From NCBI GenBank assembly GCA_942492915.1, contig OW818662.1:3286001-3350000 (forward strand): a stretch of 64,000 nucleotides of DNA, given 5' to 3'. The first letter of the stretch is position 1, and each line of letters starts with the position of its first letter. The notes beneath the pieces were generated by a model. The model was not told the origin of the DNA, did no database searches, and saw nothing but the letters and a program-made list of their open reading frames with translations. The translations under genes were made by a program, and so were the position numbers. This DNA is from Turneriella sp942492915. Lineage in GTDB: Bacteria; Spirochaetota; Leptospiria; Turneriellales; Turneriellaceae. Shown here piece by piece: positions 8,132 through 16,775 of this stretch.

Positions 8132-9477
8132 CGGCCAGTACCGCGCAAGATCGGCCGGCCGGCCGGTGACAGAGATTTCTCCCCATCGTAAATCTGCTGC
8201 CCCCGCAGCCAGGTCGCCTTCACGAGCCCAGTGAGCTCCATGCCGATGTAGGGTGAAACGTCATGGCGGTGTGCGATCATGCCTGGCTCGACGCGAAATT
8301 TTGTCTCGGTATCGAATACTGCAAAGTCGGCATCTTTGCCAACCGCGATGCTTCCCTTTTGTTTGAGGCCAACGAACGCAGCGGGGGATGTAGCAAGCGC
8401 GCGACCGACGCCTGCCAGGTCAAGGCCGCGCGCTATTGCACCGGAATAAAAAACGGAAAGGCTAAACTGCAGTCCAGCAATGCCCCCCCAGGCTTTCATG
8501 AAATCACCCGAATGGCGCTCTTTTAGGTTCGGTGTGCAGGGCGAGTGGTCTGACACGGCAAAATCAATCGTGCCATCAGCTATGGATTTCCATAGCTGCT
8601 CGCGGTTCTCGCGCTCGCGTATCGGCGGCGCGCACTTGTACTCGGTATGCCCGTCAGGTATTTCTTCGGCGCAGTACGTCAGATAGTGGTGGCAGGTTTC
8701 GACGGTGATCGGGACGCCGCGCTTACGCGTTGAAGCTAGCGTCGCGAGCGCATCGGATGACGACAGATGGACGACGTGCAGGTGCGCATTGGTTTCACCC
8801 GCCAGACGTGCCATCAGCTCGACCGCGTCATTTTCCCATTTGCGCGGGCGCGAGGCGAGGTAGGTTGAATATAACCTGTGATTAGCGGCAGCGTAGCTGC
8901 CGCTAATCACAGGTGATTCTAACTCGGCATGCATGAGATACGGAACTCCACCTTTTTTTAATATCGGTATCGCAGCGCGAATGTCGGCTTCGGCGACGTG
9001 CGGAAACTCATGGATACCCGAGTGGATCAGAAAACTTTTAAATCCCAGTACACCTGCATCGATTAGCGGATCGAGGTCGGCCAAGTTACCGGGAATCACG
9101 CCGCCATAGAAACCGCAGTCGACGTGCAGCAGGTTCGAGCAGGCACTGAGTTTGCTCTTGAGCGCGGGGACCGTTGTCGTCACTGGGTCGCAGTTGAGCG
9201 GCATGTCGACGAGTGTCGTGATGCCGCCTTTCGCGGCGGCAGCAGTGGCAGTCGAGAAACCTTCCCATTCGGTACGGCCGGGTTCGTTGATGTGCACGTG
9301 CGTATCGACAACACCCGGCATCAGCGCGAGGTCGCCATAGTCGATAATGCGGATGTCAGAAGAACCGATATCTGCATCGTAAGGGAGAATCTCACGAATC
9401 TTTTCGCCGTCAATCAGTACGGCCGCGGGGCGAATGCCGTCGGGAAAAACCGTTCGCTTGCTGCGGAGTAGAATCAT
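8128..9477 (-). CDS. allB: Allantoinase
   Basis: 449 aa from the ATG at 9477, or 453 from a GTG at 9489. It is a cyclic amidohydrolase: MPGVVDTHVHINEPGRTEW gives the HxH metal pair, GGITTLVDMPLN is family-typical, HLHVVHLSS and ETCHHYL give the later histidines, and VSDHSPC gives the last aspartate. HINEPGRTEWEG and DMPLN favour allantoinase over dihydropyrimidinase. It opens the allantoin ring to allantoate. The ATG overlaps the stop of the MazF-like gene as ATGA, which suggests translational coupling within a puuD / antitoxin / toxin / allB unit. Two palindromes lie inside the gene (8577-8598 and 8874-8914), the second encoding the loop SPVISGSYAAANHRL. Confidence 0.9.
   Translation of the reverse strand: MILLRSKRTVFPDGIRPAAVLIDGEKIREILPYDADIGSSDIRIIDYGDLALMPGVVDTHVHINEPGRTEWEGFSTATAAAAKGGITTLVDMPLNCDPVTTTVPALKSKLSACSNLLHVDCGFYGGVIPGNLADLDPLIDAGVLGFKSFLIHSGIHEFPHVAEADIRAAIPILKKGGVPYLMHAELESPVISGSYAAANHRLYSTYLASRPRKWENDAVELMARLAGETNAHLHVVHLSSSDALATLASTRKRGVPITVETCHHYLTYCAEEIPDGHTEYKCAPPIRERENREQLWKSIADGTIDFAVSDHSPCTPNLKERHSGDFMKAWGGIAGLQFSLSVFYSGAIARGLDLAGVGRALATSPAAFVGLKQKGSIAVGKDADFAVFDTETKFRVEPGMIAHRHDVSPYIGMELTGLVKATWLRGQQIYDGEKSLSPAGRPILRGTGR
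8577..8598. repeat. AGCTATGGAAATCCATAGCT palindrome inside allB
   Basis: On the minus strand, 8578-8597 reads exactly AGCTATGGAAATCCATAGCT. The arms are 10 bp (CAGCTATGGA/TCCATAGCTG) around TT. It encodes ordinary conserved allantoinase sequence (LWKSIADGT). Related copies occur at 4226, 19577, 20329 (half), 56432 and 61648 (half). Confidence 0.6.
8874..8914. repeat. 19-bp-arm perfect palindrome inside allB
   Basis: The arms at 8874-8892 and 8896-8914 are perfectly complementary around the 3-base loop GTA. It is read in frame as part of SPVISGSYAAANHRL in allantoinase, downstream of the HAELE segment. There is no stop or frameshift. Confidence 0.9.
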
Positions 9478-9803
9478 AGCCCCAACCACAGGCGCAGCGA
9501 CCTGTCAAGGTCACGCATGAGCAATGCGCTGAGTGAGCCGACCTTTTGTTTAATTCTTTCTGGTTTCACGCTCATCACCTTGTCTGCCATAATCTGGGCC
9601 GGCTCTTTTAGACCGTTCTTAGCCGTTGGCACGACAGTCACGCGAATCATGGGCGTTTCGCGCAGCTCGGTTGTGAACAGGCAAACAGTGTAACTGGGAG
9701 CCTCATCGTTGAATGCGTCGGCCTGAATAATGACCGCTGGCCTCGGCTTGCCGAAATCACCCGGCGCGACCAATATGACAATATCGCCCCGCTGGTAGTT
9801 CAT
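9474..9803 (-). CDS. MazF/PemK-type toxin (endoribonuclease)
   Basis: 109 aa. The N-terminus MNYQRGDIVILV and the KPRPAVIIQAD segment are the hallmark of the MazF/PemK/Kid fold (strands 1-2 with the conserved Arg). LTR-like residues and a central VTVVPTAKNGLKEPAQIMADKV segment match the rest of the family, and the length is normal. MazF toxins cleave mRNA. The start overlaps the stop of the upstream antitoxin gene by 4 bases, and the 3' end overlaps the allantoinase ATG. The gene is intact. Activity is inferred only. Confidence 0.85.
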   Translation of the reverse strand: MNYQRGDIVILVAPGDFGKPRPAVIIQADAFNDEAPSYTVCLFTTELRETPMIRVTVVPTAKNGLKEPAQIMADKVMSVKPERIKQKVGSLSALLMRDLDRSLRLWLGL

Positions 9804-10021
9804 GGCATTTCAAAATGATTTTCCCAATCATCTTGCTCGCCCTTTAAAAGCTGTGCCTGCCTTTTTGCCTCAGCCAAAATGTCATTCGATTCGAGCTCCG
9901 CGAGGTACTTCGATAGCGCAACATTGACTATCCAGTTGGGTTTTCTGTCGATGCGCTTGGCGACCTTCTTGAGTTCGCTAGCGACCTGCTTTTCAAGCCT
10001 AAAGGTCTTGACTTCAGTCAT
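9800..10021 (-). CDS. Ribbon-helix-helix antitoxin of the MazF-like toxin
   Basis: 73 aa. TEVKTFRLEKQVASELKKVAKR forms the RHH/CopG DNA-binding strand and first helix, and PNWIVNVALSKYLAELE the second helix. The acidic C-terminus (GEQDDWENHFEMP) would bind the toxin. It precedes the toxin with an ATGA overlap, the usual antitoxin-first order. A dyad directly upstream (10022-10039) is the likely autoregulatory operator. No Shine-Dalgarno is visible, and the predicted transcription start is close to the ATG. Confidence 0.8.
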   Translation of the reverse strand: MTEVKTFRLEKQVASELKKVAKRIDRKPNWIVNVALSKYLAELESNDILAEAKRQAQLLKGEQDDWENHFEMP

Positions 10022-10055
10022 ATTGCAAAGTATTACAATGTAAGTTAATGGTCAA
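10022..10055 (-). promoter_or_regulatory. Promoter and operator of the toxin-antitoxin unit
   Basis: On the minus strand, TTGACC (10055-10050) and TACTTT (10032-10027) are separated by 17 bases. An imperfect dyad, ATTGTAA-TACT-TTGCAAT (10039-10022), covers the -10 box and ends at the antitoxin ATG. This fits autorepression by an RHH protein and a leaderless or nearly leaderless mRNA. Confidence 0.5.
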
Positions 10056-10065
10056 GCATTTCACT

Positions 10066-11373
10066 TCAATCGACTTTTGCACCCGCATCTATCCACCTGC
10101 CGAGCAGGTCGCGTTCGACCTGCGTCATGTTTGTCTTGTTGCCAAAGGGCATTGAGTTGGTTTCAACAGCCCTTTGCCTGATCTTAACGGCCATTGCGCT
10201 GATCTGCTGAGGGGTGTCGTATTTGACGCCGTTGGGGGCAATCTTGAAAACCGCGTCGGTCGGCGCGGCTGCATGGCATCCGCGGCAGTGCTTGCCGATG
10301 ATGGCGTCGACCTCGGCGAAGGTGACGCGGACTGCGTCGCCCTTCGACAGGCTCCCAAGAGGGAGACCCGAAGCGGGTCGCAGGGTGACAACTTTCTTAG
10401 GGGCCGTTAGCCAAATGGTTGCTACAAATATGGCGACGACTGCGACCCATAACCATAGTGCGGATTTACCCTGTCGATGGTGCACGGAGGCACCGTCGTT
10501 CGCGCTGGCATGGATGCCATCTTTGTGCGAACCACGTAAGTTAAACCAGTGGCGAATCAGCGCGCCGCCTAATGAGATGGCACCCAGAATCGCCCAGTTG
10601 TACTCGTGAGAGAATGTCATGGGGTAGTGGTTGCTGATCATGATAAAGAGCACGGGTAGCGTGATATAGTTATTGTGTAGCGAGCGGTTCTTGGCGGCTT
10701 CGGCGAACTTCTTGTTGGGCAACCGGCCTTCGTTTTTCGCGTTCACGAGTTCGCGCTGCGAAGGTATGATGGTGAAGAACACATTGCCGACCATGATCGT
10801 GCCGAGCATCGCGCCGATGTGCAGATAGGCCGCGCGCCCGCCGAACGTATGGCAGAGATAATGGCTCGCGGCGATCACGAGCGCGAAAAAGACTGCGCCG
10901 AAAACGAGTTGGCTTTTGCCGAGTGGCGAGCGTTGCAGCAGATCGTAAACAATCCACCCTGCGATGAGAAATCCTACACCGATGCCAATGGCTGCCCAGC
11001 TGTCGAGCTTGGCCACATTTGCGTCGACGAGGTAGACCTGCGGGTTCAGGTAATAGACGAGCACGAGCAGCGAGATGCCCGAAAGCCAGGTGGTATAGGC
11101 CTCCCATTTGAACCAGTGCAGGTCGTGTGGCAACTCTTTGGGCGCAAGAGCGTAGCGCTGCACGCGGTAGAAGCCCCCGCCATGGATTGCGTGCAATTCG
11201 CCATCGAAAGATTCCGATTCTGATGGAACCCTTTGGTCTCCATCAGAATCGGGTTTTCTGACATTATTATTCAGCCAGACGAAATAAAACGACGCGCCTA
11301 TCCAGGCGATGCCGGCGATCATGTGCAGCCAGCGCACGCCGAGTTGCAGCCATTCTAGCAGGTATGATTCCAT
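10066..11373 (-). CDS. puuD: Membrane urate oxidase with C-terminal cytochrome c domain (PuuD)
   Basis: 435 aa. The N-terminal 300 residues are the PuuD/DUF989 membrane domain. It starts with a helix carrying WLQLGVRWLHMIAGIAWIGASFYFVWL and is followed by GGGFYRVQRY, WFKWEAYTTWLSG and about seven further helices. The last ~110 residues form a c-type cytochrome with HCRGCHAAAPTD (CxxCH) and SMPFGNKTNMT, whose Met may be the distal haem ligand. PuuD is known to oxidise urate to 5-hydroxyisourate and pass electrons to the respiratory chain, unlike soluble uricase. The linker between the two parts is encoded by small palindromes (10352-10379), and another palindrome lies in the first loop (11214-11252). 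It lies upstream of the toxin-antitoxin and allantoinase genes on the same strand. Confidence 0.9.
   Translation of the reverse strand: MESYLLEWLQLGVRWLHMIAGIAWIGASFYFVWLNNNVRKPDSDGDQRVPSESESFDGELHAIHGGGFYRVQRYALAPKELPHDLHWFKWEAYTTWLSGISLLVLVYYLNPQVYLVDANVAKLDSWAAIGIGVGFLIAGWIVYDLLQRSPLGKSQLVFGAVFFALVIAASHYLCHTFGGRAAYLHIGAMLGTIMVGNVFFTIIPSQRELVNAKNEGRLPNKKFAEAAKNRSLHNNYITLPVLFIMISNHYPMTFSHEYNWAILGAISLGGALIRHWFNLRGSHKDGIHASANDGASVHHRQGKSALWLWVAVVAIFVATIWLTAPKKVVTLRPASGLPLGSLSKGDAVRVTFAEVDAIIGKHCRGCHAAAPTDAVFKIAPNGVKYDTPQQISAMAVKIRQRAVETNSMPFGNKTNMTQVERDLLGRWIDAGAKVD
10352..10379. repeat. Two adjacent short hairpins in the puuD linker
   Basis: CTCCC/GGGAG (10352-10365, loop AAGA) runs directly into GACCCG/CGGGTC (10365-10379, loop AAG). 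They encode the low-complexity linker RPASGLPLGSL between the membrane and cytochrome domains. Confidence 0.5.
11214..11252. repeat. 14-bp-arm palindrome inside puuD
   Basis: CCGATTCTGATGGA (11214-11227) pairs with TCCATCAGAATCGG (11239-11252). The 11-base loop can itself pair ACC/GGT. It encodes DSDGDQRVPSESES in the loop before the conserved HGGGFYRV segment. Confidence 0.85.
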
Positions 11374-11558
11374 GAGAGAGTGCTTCGGTCATGCACTCAT
11401 GACAAGTCAAGGATTTTGACCTTCGCTTCTGCTCCGCAGGTCGGAAGAAAGCACATAGAGGAGTGGGTATGTAGACCGGTTCGTTTTATGTCACCCGCAG
11501 CGGCGCTGCGAGCAGGCCATGTAGTTGACGCTCTGCCATCTAAAGTTTACGCAGCTGC

Positions 11559-14477
11559 ATGAGGGCAACGTGCACCCAGTCGCGCGGATTGCTTCGTTTG
11601 GTCTTGGGTCTGTCTATCTCTGCCCAACTTTTGCTGCCGATGGCGTGCCAAAAGTTTGCGTGGCCAGATGAAAATCTGAAAGTGAAAGATTTGACGGTGG
11701 CAGATACACTGCCTCCCGGCCCCGTTACGTCATTCGTCGCCACCGCCGGTGATACGCAAGTGAGTTTCACGTGGGTGAATCCCCCCGATGCTGATCTTGC
11801 AGGCGTGAGGATTGTTCGCAGTACGACGGCTTTTCCCGTTGACAAAGATGACGGGACGACAGTGAGTACAGCAGCCGGTACTGCATTTACCGATACGGGG
11901 CTCACCAACGGCACTCTTTACTATTACTCTGCTTTCGCATACGATGCCGCAAATAACCACTCTGTCGCAGCGACGGGTTCAGCAACACCGCTTGGGACCA
12001 TCGTGAACATACCCGTGCTCGCGCCCGCAGGCGGGTTATACAATGCCACGCAGAACGTAAGCATGACGAGTACTTCGACTCCCGACGTTATTTGCTTCAC
12101 GACCGATGGTGTGACAAACCCAGATTGTACAACAACGACTTGTACGACCGGCACCACCTACGGGACGGCAGTGAGTGTAACCATCTCGCAGACTCTCAAA
12201 GCGAAGGCCTGTAAGACAGGTTTTGTGCCCTCGGGCATTACGACCGAGGTCTATCAGATCGATATGGTGCCCCCCGGTAACGTCGCGGGTGTGAGCCCAA
12301 CGGCCGGTAACGCGCAGGTGACTCTTAACTGGACAAACCCGGTTGACGGCGATTTTGCCGGAGTTCGCATTCTGCGCAAGACGGGCAGTGCGCCCGCAAA
12401 CAACAGCGATGGTACCATTATCTATACATCGAACGGCACCAGCTTCATCGACACAGGACTCACGAACGCGACGCAATATTATTATGGGCTATACGCCTAT
12501 GACACGGCGGGCAACTTTGCCTCGGGTGTGCAGACTTCGTCAACTCCGGTTGCGGGCATTGTCAATGACCCGAATTTTACCCCCGCGCCGGGAACGTATG
12601 GGCCTGGCCTCAACGTGACAATTACCCTGGTGCCGGCGCCAGACGCCATATGCTACACCACGAACGGCACAAACCCGAGTTGTTTGCTCGGTGGTTGTTT
12701 GACCGGTACATCGTATTCGGGCCCCGTCGCGATACCGGCTTCGCTGACCTTAAAGGCTATTGGTTGCAAGAATTTGTTTTCTGATTCGAACATCGTGACG
12801 GGAAACTACACAATCGATTCGACCCCGACGGCTGCGGTAAGCGCATTTGTCGCGACGCCCGGCAATGCCCAGGTTGCGCTCAGCTGGACTAACCCCGTCG
12901 ATGGTGACTACACGATCACGACAATTCTGCGAAAAACCGGCTCACCGCCTGCAAACGCCAGTGACGGCACCGTTATATACAATTCAACCGGTACTTCGTT
13001 TAGCGATACGGGCCTCGTGAATGGCACCCTTTATTACTACGCAGCGTTTGCCTATGATGCCGTGAACAACGTTTCTGCCGCAGCTCAACAGACTGCCATG
13101 CCGAGTATGCCGGCGTGGTACACGTTTCTCGGCAGTGGCAACGACGAACGCGCAGACGCGGTTGCGAGTACGAGCGATGGCGGGGTTATCATTGTGGGTA
13201 GTGCCAGTGCACAGTTTACTCCATTGGGTGGCCAGGCCCCGATTCTGCCGCATGGCGGTGGCTCGAATGATTTTCTCGTGGTGAAGCTCAGCGTCAGCGG
13301 CGCCGTTCAATGGTACACCTTTCTTGGTGGTACTGGCAATGACAAATCATTTGGTGTTGCGCAAACGAACGACGGCGGTTTTGTCGTCGTGGGCAATCTC
13401 GGTGCGGCAATCACTCCGAACCTGAACGGAGTGACGCCTTTGATCGGCCCGCTTGGTGGGTCCGAAGGTGTCGCGATTAAGTTGAATTCAAGCGGTGTGG
13501 TGGTTTGGTACACTTATCTGGGCTCAACGGCCGGCGACACGATGCATGCAGTAGCGGCAACTCCTGATGGTGGGGTCGTCATCAGTGGTACAGCCGGGGC
13601 TGCCAACACGAATCTCGGTGGTATCGGTGTGCCGCGCAATGGCTATTCCGCGAGCACTGACATGTTTGCCGCTAAACTATCGGCGGCAGGTGCGCTGCAA
13701 TGGTATACGTTTCTCGGGGGCACTGGCGGCGACCAGGGTTATGCCGTTTCAACCACAAGCGACGGTGGGTATGTCGTAGGCGGTTATACCGGAGCGGCAA
13801 TCGCGACTTTGCAGGGTGCGCCTGTGAATGGCACCTATGCCTATCAGGGTCTTGATGATTGGCTTGTCGTTAAACTCAATAATACGGGTGATGTGCAGTG
13901 GTTCAGAATCATGGGCAATGCATCAGACAACGATAACGTCAAGGCAATCGCCCAACTCAACGATGGCAACCTGATCGTTGCTGGTTATGCGCGTCCGGTC
14001 GCAACCCTGAATGCGATGGCGCCGTTGCAGGCAAATGCCGGTGGTGCAGATTTTTGGATGATAAAAATGAACAATGCCGGTGACGCGCTTTGGCATCGCT
14101 TCGCAGGCTCGACGGGCATCGACATAGGCACAGGCGTTGCAGCAACCGGCGATGGTGGGTTTGTCATTGGCGGTGAAGTTGCGGGTGCAACGAGTATACC
14201 CGGCCCGCCGCCTTATCTCGCATTCTCAGGTGTGGCCAATGATGCCTTAGTCGCAAAATATACGACAGCGGGTGCAATGGAATGGTACACGCATGCCGGG
14301 GCAGCGGGAAGTGAATCTGCTTTCGGTATTGCGGTTACTCAGGATCAGGGGGTTGTAATCGCTGGTCTTGCGAACACGGGCTTTGCGACTCTCGGGAGCC
14401 TCAGCAACTTAATACCCTACGCTGCCAGTAGTGATATGCTCGTTATCAAGGTACGCCCTGGCGGTACACTCGATTAA
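11559..14477 (+). CDS. Large surface lipoprotein: Fn3-like, chitobiase-C-like and beta-propeller repeats
   Basis: 972 aa. The signal peptide ends in LLPMAC with Cys30 as the likely lipidated residue. Residues ~50-530 alternate between Fn3-like modules (VTSFVATAGDTQVSFTW, GLTNGTLYYYSAFAYD), present three times, and CHB_HEX_C-like modules (APGTYGPGLNVTITL, AICYTTNGTNPSC), present twice. The C-terminal half consists of about seven repeats of WYTFLGGTGND..G...T.DGG..V.G, a propeller-type repeat. No catalytic residues are evident, so it is probably a surface adhesin or polysaccharide-binding protein. The ATG at 11559 is preceded by a weak TTGACG box at 11526. It converges on the gene at 14487. Confidence 0.8.
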   Translation: MRATCTQSRGLLRLVLGLSISAQLLLPMACQKFAWPDENLKVKDLTVADTLPPGPVTSFVATAGDTQVSFTWVNPPDADLAGVRIVRSTTAFPVDKDDGTTVSTAAGTAFTDTGLTNGTLYYYSAFAYDAANNHSVAATGSATPLGTIVNIPVLAPAGGLYNATQNVSMTSTSTPDVICFTTDGVTNPDCTTTTCTTGTTYGTAVSVTISQTLKAKACKTGFVPSGITTEVYQIDMVPPGNVAGVSPTAGNAQVTLNWTNPVDGDFAGVRILRKTGSAPANNSDGTIIYTSNGTSFIDTGLTNATQYYYGLYAYDTAGNFASGVQTSSTPVAGIVNDPNFTPAPGTYGPGLNVTITLVPAPDAICYTTNGTNPSCLLGGCLTGTSYSGPVAIPASLTLKAIGCKNLFSDSNIVTGNYTIDSTPTAAVSAFVATPGNAQVALSWTNPVDGDYTITTILRKTGSPPANASDGTVIYNSTGTSFSDTGLVNGTLYYYAAFAYDAVNNVSAAAQQTAMPSMPAWYTFLGSGNDERADAVASTSDGGVIIVGSASAQFTPLGGQAPILPHGGGSNDFLVVKLSVSGAVQWYTFLGGTGNDKSFGVAQTNDGGFVVVGNLGAAITPNLNGVTPLIGPLGGSEGVAIKLNSSGVVVWYTYLGSTAGDTMHAVAATPDGGVVISGTAGAANTNLGGIGVPRNGYSASTDMFAAKLSAAGALQWYTFLGGTGGDQGYAVSTTSDGGYVVGGYTGAAIATLQGAPVNGTYAYQGLDDWLVVKLNNTGDVQWFRIMGNASDNDNVKAIAQLNDGNLIVAGYARPVATLNAMAPLQANAGGADFWMIKMNNAGDALWHRFAGSTGIDIGTGVAATGDGGFVIGGEVAGATSIPGPPPYLAFSGVANDALVAKYTTAGAMEWYTHAGAAGSESAFGIAVTQDQGVVIAGLANTGFATLGSLSNLIPYAASSDMLVIKVRPGGTLD

Positions 14478-14486
14478 CAGCCAGCT

Positions 14487-15182
14487 CTACTGCGCGTAGT
14501 TTGAATAGTGGTTTACCGTTTTGCGGTTGAGCTTCACCGCCTCTTGCTGGTGCATCTCGAGAGTGCGGCGCATGATATAGGCTGTGTTTCTCAGGTGTGG
14601 CAGGTAATAGTCGCGTTTAAACGCGATGCGCATCGGCTGCGTGAAGGTATTTTGCAGGTCGCCAACGCGCAAAGTGTCTTTTGAGAGTTCGTTGAACTCT
14701 GTGGAGAGCACAATGTCATTTACAGCCGATTTTGCCGGGTCGCGGTGTATGAGGCTATTCACGGTCTTTTCCCGTTTAGTCTGAGAAACGGCCGTAAACG
14801 CCGATTCGATGCGCGTTAGTTTCGTATTTTCATAACAAAGTTGAATATTCTGCGATTTGTAGTCGATGGGTGCCGATTTGACAACACGCATCTCGTGGTT
14901 CTCTGCGTGCGCATCGACGATAATGCACTGCCCGGGAGTCTGTACCCGAACCTTTGTCTGTTGCGGTGACATGTGTAGGCTCGACAAGTTCTTCAGTTCG
15001 TGCAGTTTCTCAATTTCGAGTATTGTTTTTTGAATCTCTGAATCGAGAGCCTTGTCTTCTTCAATTAGCTGAATTTCCGGTGCGCTGCGGTATGCGCTGT
15101 CAATGGCCGTCAGCGTTGCGCCGGTCATTGCGACACCCAGCACTGCCAGCGTGATTTCGAGTTTAAACTTGCCCATAATCAT
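14487..15182 (-). CDS. Hypothetical single-span membrane protein
   Basis: 231 aa and not recognised. Residues 3-27 (GKFKLEITLAVLGVAMTGATLTAI) form an uncleaved signal anchor or signal peptide. A helical, probably coiled-coil stretch follows (EDKALDSEIQKTILEIEKLHELKNL), then a mixed domain of about 150 residues with one cysteine pair (CIIVDAH, QLCYENTKL). The C-terminus is rich in charged residues. It stands alone, convergent with the large lipoprotein gene and divergent from xdhA. It is likely a periplasmic protein. Confidence 0.6.
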   Translation of the reverse strand: MIMGKFKLEITLAVLGVAMTGATLTAIDSAYRSAPEIQLIEEDKALDSEIQKTILEIEKLHELKNLSSLHMSPQQTKVRVQTPGQCIIVDAHAENHEMRVVKSAPIDYKSQNIQLCYENTKLTRIESAFTAVSQTKREKTVNSLIHRDPAKSAVNDIVLSTEFNELSKDTLRVGDLQNTFTQPMRIAFKRDYYLPHLRNTAYIMRRTLEMHQQEAVKLNRKTVNHYSNYAQ

Positions 15183-15338
15183 GTCTCGGCAGATAAGCGC
15201 TTGAGCACGATAACTTTTTTCTGCGTTTTAGATTCCCGCTTTCGCGTGAATGGTGGCGCGTAAGAATCGGCGCGGTCACCAGCGAACCAATTTAGATTGG
15301 CACAGAAGCTGCTGAATGCAAAGCGTCAACAGTCAGCT

Positions 15339-16775
15339 ATGTCTCAGACCCGCGAAAAAATCGTATTCTATCTGAATCACCAGCGTATTGAAATCGCCGG
15401 TGGTGACGCGTTTATGCCCCTGTCGACCTGGCTCAGATACCGCAAGGGCATGACGGGCACTAAAATCGTGTGCAGCGAGGGGGATTGCGGGGCGTGTACA
15501 GTCATGCTCGGCTGGCTGGGTGCCGACGGCAAACTCGAATACCGCATTATCGACTCATGCATTCAGTTTCTCTTTCAGCTCGATCTATGCCATGTGATTA
15601 CGGTCGAAGGCATTTCTGAACAGAGTCAATTGCACCCGGCGCAGACTGCAATGGTTGAATGCTTTGGCTCACAGTGTGGGTTTTGCACACCGGGGTTTGT
15701 CATGGCGCTCGCCGATCTCTCAGAAAAAGAGAGAATCCACACCACGACGACAATCAAAGACAAACTTGCAGGCAACCTTTGCCGCTGTACTGGCTATGAG
15801 GCGATCGTCAAAGCTGGTCTCGCGCTGAATGGTGTACCTTCGCCTAAATTGCTTGAGCGCTTCGATCGCAAGGCAATGGAAAAAGAGTTTAACGCGCTTG
15901 CCACACAATCAGTCAAGATCGCAGGCGCCAATGGTGAGTTGTTTTTTAAACCACAGAACCTTGATGAAGCGGTGAAGCTGCGCGCGGCTCTGCCACAGCT
16001 AAAAATTGTCGCGGGTGGCACCGACCTGGGCGTTCAGCACAATAAAGGCAAATCTCTGCTGACTCAGGTGATGTTTATCGCACACCTGCATGAAATCTCT
16101 CAGGTAAAACAGGTGGGCAAAACCATAGAAATCGGTGCCGCGGCCAATTGGTCAGACGTGCTGGCTGCAACAGAGAAGGCCCTGCCAGAACTTCATCATA
16201 TCCTCAAAATTTTTGCGGCTGAGCAGATTCGTAACGCCGCGACGATTGGCGGCAACATCATCAACGCGTCACCGATCGCCGATTCGCTGCCCTGCCTCTA
16301 CGTTCTCGGCGCGAGGTTGGTGCTGACTTCGATTGCCGGTTCGCGCGAGGTGGATATCAATGCCTTCTATACCGGCTATAAACGTTTTGACCTTCAACCC
16401 AACGAGATATTGACAAAGGTGATTCTGCCGCTGCCCGCAGCCGATGCAACCGTCGGTCTGTACAAAGTCTCGAAGCGGCGCGACCTCGACATTTCGACGG
16501 TGACGTTGGGGTTGCACCTGAAGTCCAAAGCAGGAAAAATAACCGAGGCGCGCCTCGCGGCGGGAGGTGTAGCGGCGACGATCGTGCGGCTGCGCTCAAC
16601 CGAGAAGGCGCTTGTCGGCAGAGACTGGTCAGAGGCTACGTTTGCCGATGCAGGGCTGATCGCGACGTCTGAAATTTCGCCGCTCAGCGACGTGCGAGGT
16701 TCGGCTGAATTTCGAAAGCTATTAATCAGAAATCTTTTCCAGAAATTTCATGCAGAAGTTCGGGTGGGTTCATGA
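15339..16775 (+). CDS. xdhA: Xanthine dehydrogenase small subunit (2Fe-2S and FAD domains)
   Basis: 478 aa from the ATG at 15339; a longer start at 15297 would add 14 residues. The order is a plant-type 2Fe-2S ferredoxin domain (CSEGDCGACTV), a second 2Fe-2S domain (CGFCTPGFVMA and NLCRCTGYEAI), and then a CO-dehydrogenase-type FAD domain (IVAGGTDLGV and RNAATIGGNIINASPIAD). The C-terminal CO_deh_flav_C part includes SKRRDLDIS. It passes electrons from the molybdenum subunit to NAD+ or another acceptor. It overlaps xdhB by 4 bases (ATGA). It forms an operon with xdhB and xdhC for hypoxanthine/xanthine to urate, feeding PuuD. Confidence 0.9.
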   Translation: MSQTREKIVFYLNHQRIEIAGGDAFMPLSTWLRYRKGMTGTKIVCSEGDCGACTVMLGWLGADGKLEYRIIDSCIQFLFQLDLCHVITVEGISEQSQLHPAQTAMVECFGSQCGFCTPGFVMALADLSEKERIHTTTTIKDKLAGNLCRCTGYEAIVKAGLALNGVPSPKLLERFDRKAMEKEFNALATQSVKIAGANGELFFKPQNLDEAVKLRAALPQLKIVAGGTDLGVQHNKGKSLLTQVMFIAHLHEISQVKQVGKTIEIGAAANWSDVLAATEKALPELHHILKIFAAEQIRNAATIGGNIINASPIADSLPCLYVLGARLVLTSIAGSREVDINAFYTGYKRFDLQPNEILTKVILPLPAADATVGLYKVSKRRDLDISTVTLGLHLKSKAGKITEARLAAGGVAATIVRLRSTEKALVGRDWSEATFADAGLIATSEISPLSDVRGSAEFRKLLIRNLFQKFHAEVRVGS

